Assembly: GCF_900163965.1 (NCBI RefSeq)
Contig: NZ_FULE01000008.1
Span: 62,001 to 126,000, forward strand
Source: Vibrio ruber DSM 16370
Lineage (GTDB): Bacteria; Pseudomonadota; Gammaproteobacteria; Enterobacterales; Vibrionaceae
Length of the DNA stretch: 64,000 nucleotides
Reading direction: 5' to 3'
In this document: positions 55,795-64,000 of the stretch, in pieces
Numbering within the stretch: the stretch's first letter is position 1
Layout of the letters: the number at the start of each line of letters is the position of its first letter
Notes under the pieces: model-generated
The model's database searches: none
What the model saw: the letters and a program-made list of their open reading frames with translations, nothing else
Told to the model about the DNA's origin: nothing
Translations under genes and position numbers: made by a program

Positions 55795-56384
55795 TGGAAC
55801 AGAGTAAGCCTACATCTTTCTCCATCCGTCATCATAGTGCGGTCAGGTATACCTTACAGCGCTGGTGGCAAAGCATGGTGTTATCGAAAGATGAACTGAA
55901 AAAAACAGATATTTATCCGGCCCCGAGTGGTGTGAAAGCTCGTTTGAAACGGTGTGATTCGGTTGATAGTGCCATGATGACGGAAGGGTTCCGGCTGTTA
56001 TGGATGGCGCTCCCCGAAGCGTTCACCGGGCAAGCCAAGCCACAAGATATTGAATGCTGGGCCACCATTGCCGCGGCATTGGTTTACATTCCGGCTGAAT
56101 CTGAAACCTCATTTGCCCGAGCTGCGGGAAAAAAAGGGGACAATGATAAATCAGTGGTCAGTGAAATGCGTTTTGCGCAACTGCAAGCGGCTAAAACACC
56201 AGACGAGTTTCTGCGTCGGTTACGTCGCATCCTGCAACAGGTCAAAGGTAAAGTCTCGCCATTAGCGCTGGCTCAAGACATTGAACAATGGTTTCAGGAA
56301 CATGACAGTATGCGTCCTCACAAGGCAGATAAACGTATTGCTGTGCAATGGGCCATGGACTACTACCGGGCTGCCGGACACTAA
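55794..56384 (+). CDS. casB: Cascade small subunit Cse2 (CasB)
   Basis: 196-residue helical small subunit that stabilises crRNA and target strands. Segments LQRWWQSMVLSKDELKKTDI and LRRILQQVKGKVSPLALAQDI fit the Cse2 family. The start overlaps the casA stop by one base. It is followed by a 110-bp gap before casC, unusual in an otherwise overlapping operon. Confidence 0.92.
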   Translation: MEQSKPTSFSIRHHSAVRYTLQRWWQSMVLSKDELKKTDIYPAPSGVKARLKRCDSVDSAMMTEGFRLLWMALPEAFTGQAKPQDIECWATIAAALVYIPAESETSFARAAGKKGDNDKSVVSEMRFAQLQAAKTPDEFLRRLRRILQQVKGKVSPLALAQDIEQWFQEHDSMRPHKADKRIAVQWAMDYYRAAGH

Positions 56385-56494
56385 AAACACATGTGAACCG
56401 ACATGTCATATCACTTTTTAATGCTTCGTACGACATTTAATGCTGTGCACGATACCGTGCTGCGAACCTATTGATGAATGAAGGATACCTAACA

Positions 56495-57529
56495 ATGAGT
56501 CAGTTTATTCAGCTTCACCTACTTACATCTTATGCCCCCTCAAATCTGAACCGTGACGATTTAGGCCGACCTAAAACAGCCGTCATGGGCGGGGCTGAGC
56601 GCCTTCGGGTAAGCTCTCAAAGTTTAAAACGCCATTGGCGAACCTCTGAGCTGTTTGAAGCGGCGATGGCCGGACATTTAGGCATTCGGACCAAACGGTT
56701 TGGTCTGAGCTTATTTGAGGCACTCACACAGGCGGGCGTCAAAGAAAAATCGGCACAAAAATGGGCGGCAGAAATGGCCGGTCAATACGGCAAATTAAAA
56801 AAAGACTCGCTTGAAATTGAACAGTTGGCTCATATCAGCCCGGCAGAACAAGATGCTGCACTTTCGTTAGTTGCGGTACTGGCGGCAGAAGATCGTAGCC
56901 CCAGCGCTGAGGAACTTAAGGCGCTCAAGAACAAACAGACGAGCGTGGATATTGCACTGTTTGGCCGGATGTTAGCGTCTTCTCCTGAATTTAACGTCGA
57001 AGCCGCCTGTCAGGTTGCCCACGCGATTAGTGTCCATTCGGTGACAGTCGAAGATGATTATTTTACAGCCGTTGACGATCTCAACGATGGCAAAACCGAT
57101 GCTGGTTCAGCACATATCGGAGAGGCCGGTTTTGCGGCTGCGCTGTTCTATAGCTACATCTGTATTAACAAAACACAACTGATCGACAGTTTACAGGGCG
57201 ATGAAGCGCTGGCGAATCAGGCAATTCAGGCGCTGACTGAAGCGGTTGTCAAGGTATCGCCCAGCGGGAAGCAGAACAGTTTCGGTTCACGCGCTTATGC
57301 GAGTTTTGTGCTGGCAGAGAAAGGTGCTCAGCAACCGCGTTCGCTTTCTGTCGCTTTCCTCAAGCCGATTATGGATATCGATATGGGGGAAGCTGCCGTC
57401 AAAGCGCTGGAAAAACAAGCGGAGAATTTCGACGCCATTTACGGTGACTGTGCCGACAGTCGTTATCGGATCAATGCATTTACCGGAGAAGGTTCTCTGA
57501 CACAATTGCAGCAATTTGTCGCTGAATAA
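56495..57529 (+). CDS. casC: Cascade backbone subunit Cas7e (CasC, Cse4)
   Basis: 344-residue backbone protein, present as six copies along the crRNA in E. coli Cascade. It starts MSQFIQLHLLTSYAPSNLNR and shows the characteristic LRVSSQSLKRHWRTS and GSRAYASFVLAEKG segments. The ATG at 56495 is chosen for its fit to the family N-terminus and AAGGA upstream, against the in-frame ATG at 56471. Confidence 0.94.
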   Translation: MSQFIQLHLLTSYAPSNLNRDDLGRPKTAVMGGAERLRVSSQSLKRHWRTSELFEAAMAGHLGIRTKRFGLSLFEALTQAGVKEKSAQKWAAEMAGQYGKLKKDSLEIEQLAHISPAEQDAALSLVAVLAAEDRSPSAEELKALKNKQTSVDIALFGRMLASSPEFNVEAACQVAHAISVHSVTVEDDYFTAVDDLNDGKTDAGSAHIGEAGFAAALFYSYICINKTQLIDSLQGDEALANQAIQALTEAVVKVSPSGKQNSFGSRAYASFVLAEKGAQQPRSLSVAFLKPIMDIDMGEAAVKALEKQAENFDAIYGDCADSRYRINAFTGEGSLTQLQQFVAE

Positions 57530-57538
57530 GGAGGGAGA

Positions 57539-58327
57539 ATGAGATCTTATCTCGTATTTCGTCTTTATGGCCCAATGGCGAGCTGGGGGTTACCAGCCGT
57601 CGGCGGGGATCGACAAACAGCCGTTGCCCCGTCCCGTTCCGCGATTTTAGGTTTGTTGGGGGCAGCATTAGGAATTCGGCGGGATAATGAAACGCAACTG
57701 CAAGCATTACAGCAAAGTGTTGAGATTGCTGTGAAGCAACTTGTTCCCGGCACGCTGATTCGTGATTATCACACCACTCAAGTGCCGTCGGCGGATCGGA
57801 AATTTACGCACCGGACACGCAAAAGCGAACTGGCTGAATCACACCTCAATACGGTACTTTCCAGCCGGGATTATCGATGTGACGGGATGTGGACGATTGC
57901 GGTGACTTTGACGCCTGAGCCGGGTTATACATTAGCGGAGCTTCATTCCGCCCTGAAAACACCCGTGTTTCCGCTCTATTTAGGCCGTAAATCTTGCCCG
58001 CCCGCTGCGCCGTTATCACCACAAATTGTGGCTGACAGTTCTCTTCGATCTGCTTTAGACACTGAATTTCACATGCTTACCCGGAGTCAAAAGGCTGATG
58101 ACTTTTTGCTACGCCACAATGGGTGGGTGACCTACTTTTGGGAGAACGATCCTCAAGCGATTGAACCCGAAGATTCAGAGTCGGTTGTCACGACTTTCCC
58201 TTGGGATGAACCGGAAAACCGGCACCGTTGGCAGTTTCAGTCACGCACGATGTATCAACTCTCTGTCGCGCAATCTAGTGCGAAGAAAGACAGCGGATCA
58301 TCAGATCCGGCAAATGAGAGGGTATAA
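57539..58327 (+). CDS. casD: Cascade subunit Cas5e (CasD)
   Basis: 262-residue RAMP protein that caps the 5' handle of the crRNA. It begins MRSYLVFRLYGPMASWGLPA with the family GDRQTAVAPSRSAILGLLGA segment. The C-terminal ~25 residues are polar, extend beyond the core, and are probably disordered. GGAGGGAGA precedes the ATG. Confidence 0.93.
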   Translation: MRSYLVFRLYGPMASWGLPAVGGDRQTAVAPSRSAILGLLGAALGIRRDNETQLQALQQSVEIAVKQLVPGTLIRDYHTTQVPSADRKFTHRTRKSELAESHLNTVLSSRDYRCDGMWTIAVTLTPEPGYTLAELHSALKTPVFPLYLGRKSCPPAAPLSPQIVADSSLRSALDTEFHMLTRSQKADDFLLRHNGWVTYFWENDPQAIEPEDSESVVTTFPWDEPENRHRWQFQSRTMYQLSVAQSSAKKDSGSSDPANERV

Positions 58328-58330
58328 AAC

Positions 58331-59022
58331 ATGCAATTGTATTTATCAAAAGTCACGCTGAGCCCCTCGGCTAATTTAGCCAAGGTTCTGCTTGAGCTTG
58401 ACCAAAATGACGCATACGCCTCTCATCAACTGTTGTGGCGTGAACTTTTTCATCGCGATGAGAAACGTCAGTTTATCTATCGCCAAGAGGTCGATGCGCA
58501 TCAATTACCCCTCTTTTATACGCTTTCGAAAACCCAGCCAGATCCATATAGCCGTTATTGTCGGGTCGAGAGCAAAGTCTTTGCACCACAGCTTCATGCC
58601 GGGCAGAAACTGGCTTACCAATTACGGGTTAACCCGACGGTTTGTATCACCAAAGATGGCCGCCAGCAGCGGCATGATGTCGTGATGCATACCAAACATC
58701 AGCTTCGGGATGAACAACTACAGCCGCATGTGTTGCAACAACATATGGATGACGCCGTGCATCAGTGGCTCGGTCATGAATCTCGCTTAAGCCGATGGGG
58801 AATCAAACTGGATACTCAGCCTGATATCCAGAGTTATACCCAGCATGGCAGCTATAAGAAAAATCGTCGGGAACAGCATAAACATCATGTTCGGTTTTCG
58901 AGTGTTGATGTGCAGGGGATTTTGACTGTCACCGATCCTGAGCGCTTTTTAAGTCAATATGCAGAGGGTTTTGGCAGAGCCAAAGCGATGGGATGTGGCC
59001 TGATGTTGATCAGGAGGATCTA

Positions 59023-59023
<1 letters not shown>
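58331..59023 (+). CDS. casE: crRNA endoribonuclease Cas6e (CasE)
   Basis: 230-residue nuclease that cuts the repeat hairpin (CCCCGT / ACGGGG) to mature crRNAs. The catalytic pair is Tyr29-x-x-His32 (NDAYASHQLLWRELF), matching the Y-x-x-H pattern of E. coli Cas6e. The C-terminal glycine-rich loop is GFGRAKAMGCGLMLIRR. It starts 3 bp after the casD stop and its own stop overlaps the cas1 ATG. Confidence 0.94.
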
Positions 59024-60242
<1,219 letters not shown>

Positions 60243-60329
60243 GCTGCTATAAAAAAGATAAGCGCGGCACTGTGACAGGCCACCGAACACCAGATCGTTT
60301 GATGATTTTCGGTCAGATCACTAAGCGTC

Positions 60330-60401
60330 AAAATAAGGAAAAATGTTGGTAGATTGTTAACTTGGATATTTGTTTATATAAATCAAACGCCTACAATTAG
60401 A
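60330..60401 (+). promoter_or_regulatory. Leader of CRISPR array 2
   Basis: Carries AAATGTTGGTAGATTGT at 60341-60357 and the IHF-like AATCAAnnnnCTA at 60381-60393. Both stand at the same distance from the first repeat as in leader 1, so the two arrays share one adaptation machinery. Confidence 0.8.
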
Positions 60402-62809
60402 GTGTTCCCCGTATACACGGGGATGAACCGCGGCACCTTCCAAACGCTTGTACGTAAGGTCAGTGTTCCCCGTATACACGGGGATGAACCGGCTCAACTG
60501 AGACGATGAAAAAATCAATCGGAGTGTTCCCCGTATACACGGGGATGAACCGCGGCAGGTTGCCATTGATAACAAAGAGATAGTGTGTTCCCCGTATACA
60601 CGGGGATGAACCGGCGTCAGCGCTGAACTTCATCAGGGCCCTTGAGTGTTCCCCGTATACACGGGGATGAACCGCTCACTGTCTGCTATCACCGGCGCTG
60701 CCGGAAGTGTTCCCCGTATACACGGGGATGAACCGATAATATTCCCGCTTGTTAACTCACCATATGTGTGTTCCCCGTATACACGGGGATGAACCGGGGT
60801 GCTCACTGAAGGCGCGTGAGGCTGTAAAAGTGTTCCCCGTATACACGGGGATGAACCGCCAGCAATTAAATGATGAATTTGGCCGCCAGCGTGTTCCCCG
60901 TATACACGGGGATGAACCGCACCGCTGGAGATTTGAGATCGTCATTAGAAAGTGTTCCCCGTATACACGGGGATGAACCGTGTTGGTACTGCGGATGTGA
61001 TTTACCAGAAAAGTGTTCCCCGTATACACGGGGATGAACCGTAGCCCCTGACGTGTTATTTGATGGACCATTTGTGTTCCCCGTATACACGGGGATGAAC
61101 CGTTCGTCATAAGGCTTGGCGTCGGCCATGGTGCGTGTTCCCCGTATACACGGGGATGAACCGGCGGATTGAAACCACTCAATCTTTTCGCCAAAGTGTT
61201 CCCCGTATACACGGGGATGAACCGGCTAATTTTAACAACGGCAATTTTGGTGTAAAGTGTTCCCCGTATACACGGGGATGAACCGTAGCCCCTGACGTGT
61301 TATTTGATGGACCATTTGTGTTCCCCGTATACACGGGGATGAACCGTTCGTCATAAGGCTTGGCGTCGGCCATGGTGCGTGTTCCCCGTATACACGGGGA
61401 TGAACCGGCGGATTGAAACCACTCAATCTTTTCGCCAAAGTGTTCCCCGTATACACGGGGATGAACCGGCTAATTTTAACAACGGCAATTTTGGTGTAAA
61501 GTGTTCCCCGTATACACGGGGATGAACCGCGACTTTAGCCACTAACTGGGTAATCCGTACAGTGTTCCCCGTATACACGGGGATGAACCGTGGGTTTCTA
61601 ATTTTGAATCAAACATTAACGGTGTTCCCCGTATACACGGGGATGAACCGGTATCTTTGAGCTGTCCGTTTGAGTTGAACGCGTGTTCCCCGTATACACG
61701 GGGATGAACCGGAGTGGCAAGAACAATCATTCCCTGAAATCGTGTGTTCCCCGTATACACGGGGATGAACCGTCTTGTGAAAATTCACGCCAACAACACC
61801 GCTAGTGTTCCCCGTATACACGGGGATGAACCGTCTTGTGAAAATTCACGCCAACAACACCGCTAGTGTTCCCCGTATACACGGGGATGAACCGTCTGAT
61901 TAAGTCTATTCAGTCCGATTACATAGGTGTTCCCCGTATACACGGGGATGAACCGGTAAAAAATGAAAAATGCGAATGCACCAGCAAGTGTTCCCCGTAT
62001 ACACGGGGATGAACCGTGGTATCACCACCCGTACCAGTTGCAACCGTCATGTTCCCCGTATACACGGGGATGAACCGCAGCTCGAGACAACTCAACGCTT
62101 GAGGGTCGCGTGTTCCCCGTATACACGGGGATGAACCGACAATTTACGGGGATGCTGAAATATCATGACCGTGTTCCCCGTATACACGGGGATGAACCGC
62201 GATCCATCTCGAAATTCGATGTTATCACCAGGTGTTCCCCGTATACACGGGGATGAACCGTCGCACGATTTAGCGGATTCGTTTATTATGGGGTGTTCCC
62301 CGTATACACGGGGATGAACCGGCGTCTGGCCTTACGGTTATACTATGCCTATTGTGTTCCCCGTATACACGGGGATGAACCGATGTTGAATTGCTTCTTT
62401 TGTCATTGACATAGGTGTTCCCCGTATACACGGGGATGAACCGAAATCTGTGAACTCCGCGATTCAATAATTGGCGTGTTCCCCGTATACACGGGGATGA
62501 ACCGAGAACCGCCAGAAACATCTAATGAAACATTTTGTGTTCCCCGTATGCACGGGGATGAACCGGTGCGACGGTCAAAACAAACACTGACAGAGACGTG
62601 TTCCCCGTATGCACGGGGATGAACCGACGAATGGATGAAGACTCAGCCAAAAAAACAAGTGTTCCCCGTATACACGGGGATGAACCGATAACTCTTGGTC
62701 TTACGAATATTGCGGTCGCGTGTTCCCCGTATACACGGGGATGAACCGGCCGCGTATGAAGCAGCAAACCAATCTGATTGGTGTTCCCCGTATGCACGGG
62801 GATAAATCG
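60402..62809 (+). CRISPR. Type I-E CRISPR array 2 (40 repeats, 39 spacers)
   Basis: 29-bp repeats, 61-bp period, same strand as array 1. Most repeats contain GTATACAC; repeats 36, 37 and 40 (62537, 62598, 62781) contain GTATGCAC; repeat 40 is degenerate at its end (GATAAATCG). Spacers 11-14 are duplicated in order as spacers 15-18 (61041-61284 repeated at 61285-61528), and spacers 23 and 24 are identical (61773 and 61834), leaving 34 distinct spacers. Confidence 0.97.
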
Positions 62810-62872
62810 ATGTGTGGAGTGGCACGCAGTGCATACCGGTGCCACTCCGCTTGTTTTCAGCCTATCGCTGGT

Positions 62873-63064
62873 TTACTCATCGATCATGATATCTTCTTTC
62901 CTCAGATTGATCTCATCAAAGGTAATCAGATTATTGAGGTACAGGAGCACCTCCCGAAGTTCATTTTGATCGACACTGGGGTGGGTATTGGTGATCAAAC
63001 AATCAATCAGATAGCCGCGGGCGGTAAGGTGGAGGTCAGGATTTGGTTGTTGGTTTTGTATCAT
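62873..63064 (-). CDS. Small conserved protein of the repeated element, copy C (63 aa)
   Basis: Paralogue of the 61-residue protein at 48930-49115. The N-terminus differs (MIQNQQPNPDLHL) but the core is the same, with conservative changes only near the end (KEDIMIDE against KEEMMLDE). AGAGGGAAT precedes the ATG at 63062-63064. No family is recognised. Confidence 0.6.
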   Translation of the reverse strand: MIQNQQPNPDLHLTARGYLIDCLITNTHPSVDQNELREVLLYLNNLITFDEINLRKEDIMIDE

Positions 63065-63229
63065 AAGTATTCCCTCTGAGGATTCATGTTTTCCACCACT
63101 CAAAGGTTCCTAATCTTCGGGTGGTGAGTTGGAACAGGGTTAGGAACTACCGCCTCAAAGGGTAACGGCCAGCTAACGCTGCCCTGCCCAACACACCATA
63201 ATTAAGACGTGCAAGGCTACACATAAAGC

Positions 63230-63715
63230 CTATCTGATACAAGATGGCATTGATGTCCCTTTGAGAGTCATACAGGTTCCTAATCCCGACACCGTTTTTT
63301 TCGGTGCCTGTGCAGCGTATGTTGCATCGGGAATGTTGGCGAGTGTTCGCGGTGCGAAACGCGTGCGGTGTAGTGAAATCTCATACTTTTCTAATACTTG
63401 GTTTGTCATTTTTTTGCGAGTGATTTCAAAGTATTGGGAGTATTGACCTACGGTCTTACGATTTGTTTTTCCTAGCCTCTGGCACTGAGTTGTGACGCAC
63501 AATCGGTTCTCCGATTTCAGAAACATCGGTGCTCTGTGCGCCAGTTCATCTTTCAGAGATGAAAGATGAACCAGAAAATCTTTTTGTTTGGCTTGGGTGA
63601 GCGCTTTCCAGAACCAGCTTTTACAGGCGTCCTGCCCGGAAAAGCTTAACCATTCTTCCGTGAATGGTTTTCTTGGTTGGGTGACTGATTTGAGTGGGGT
63701 GAAACATTGAATCAA
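63230..63715 (-). CDS. Second protein of the repeated element, copy C (hypothetical)
   Basis: Open frame of up to 161 codons including KPFTEEWLSFSGQDACKSWF, LSSLKDELAHRAPM and FEITRKKMTNQVLEKYEISL. The only start near the left end is a TTG without a clear ribosome site, so the true start is unknown and the gene may itself be a remnant. Conservation in copies A and B supports that it was once coding. Function unrecognised. Confidence 0.4.
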   Translation of the reverse strand: MIQCFTPLKSVTQPRKPFTEEWLSFSGQDACKSWFWKALTQAKQKDFLVHLSSLKDELAHRAPMFLKSENRLCVTTQCQRLGKTNRKTVGQYSQYFEITRKKMTNQVLEKYEISLHRTRFAPRTLANIPDATYAAQAPKKTVSGLGTCMTLKGTSMPSCIR

Positions 63716-63735
63716 CGAAGTTCAATTGATCGATG

Positions 63736-63973
63736 CTCTCAGGGGAGAAATTCATAACGAATCTTTATTTCTGTCTGTAAATAAATGGTTTTATTGAATT
63801 TATCTTAAATTTTTTGTTAAAAAACCAATTTTAGACACGCAATTGTTTTGAATAATCATAGAATTACATGAACAACAATGAAGTGCCTGCTTTTGCAGGA
63901 AAGGGGCTGATACAAAAAAGAGCCACAACATCATGCGGCTCTGAATAGGTTCCATTTTAAACAATAGTTTTAC
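63736..63973. other. Right-edge intergenic region
   Basis: AT-rich sequence between the repeated element and the next gene. Apart from the terminator at 63914-63943 I see no feature. Confidence 0.4.
63914..63943 (-). terminator. Terminator of the next minus-strand gene
   Basis: Minus-strand hairpin AGAGCC / GGCTCT (plus-strand arms 63919-63924 and 63937-63942), followed by T residues (plus-strand A run 63914-63919). Confidence 0.75.
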
Positions 63974-64000
63974 TTATGATTGGGCTTGATTTAGTAATGA
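63974..64000 (-). CDS. Probable C-terminus of a gene continuing beyond the window
   Basis: On the minus strand the last 27 bases read SLLNQAQS then TAA, 31 bp before a terminator, which is the spacing expected for a gene end. Only eight residues are visible, so identity is unknown. Confidence 0.35.
   Translation of the reverse strand, partial: SLLNQAQS

Larger units (their letters stand above)
62815..63735. repeat. Copy C of the 0.9 kb repeated element
   Basis: Direct-repeat partner of 48874-49786, so the whole CRISPR-Cas locus is bracketed by the element. It begins 5 bp after the last repeat of array 2. It holds both minus-strand reading frames in open form, the three GTTCCTAA boxes and the CACCAC / GTGGTG hairpin near 63095-63127. 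Confidence 0.8.

Overview
The window looks like a chromosomal segment of a Vibrionaceae gammaproteobacterium, and plausibly a plant- or marsh-associated Vibrio. The reasons are the protein styles, the fruBKA/Cra arrangement, the paired secreted xylanase and cellulase, and the GGDEF/EAL signalling. The species is inferred, not proven.

Layout. 1-18.8 kb is ordinary core or accessory metabolism: the end of a xylulokinase gene, a POT peptide transporter, a secreted GH5 cellulase with a chitin-binding-type module, a DUF1353 protein, a DUF4336 protein, a 2OG-Fe(II) oxygenase, a GFA-family protein, a three-gene signalling operon (CHASE histidine kinase, CheY-like regulator, REC-GGDEF-EAL), a divergent fadH/tetR pair, glycerate kinase, a lipoprotein and a secreted GH10 xylanase. 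18.8-24.0 kb is the fructose PTS operon fruBKA with a divergent LacI-type regulator and three Cra-like operators.

24.2-45.8 kb is a nonribosomal peptide cluster in two divergent arms. The minus arm reads cysteine-synthase homologue, ATP-grasp/argininosuccinate-lyase fusion, Ntn-hydrolase acylase, MbtH-like protein, methyltransferase. The plus arm reads lysine-2,3-aminomutase family enzyme, amidinotransferase, a 3439-residue three-module NRPS, and a GHMP kinase of the L-threonine kinase type. The kinase, cysteine-synthase homologue and lyase together match the route proposed for 2,3-diaminobutyrate in pacidamycin-type antibiotics. The aminomutase and amidinotransferase suggest a beta-amino acid and a guanidino group. 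The third adenylation domain is interrupted between motifs A8 and A9 by about 240 residues resembling a GNAT acyltransferase. No thioesterase is present, and the acylase suggests maturation of an acylated precursor outside the cytoplasm. This is the most likely undescribed system in the window.

45.8-49.9 kb is a patchwork: an HBL/Nhe-like pore-forming toxin, a solo IS200 transposase, an orphan type I-F-like CRISPR repeat, and copies of a repeated element of about 0.9 kb.

49.9-62.8 kb is a complete type I-E CRISPR-Cas locus: array 1 (23 repeats), cas3, casA-E, cas1, cas2, array 2 (40 repeats). The two arrays share orientation and leader. The 0.9 kb element sits on both outer sides of this locus, each copy immediately after a CRISPR repeat. 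The last 0.3 kb holds a terminator and the probable C-terminal codons of a minus-strand gene.
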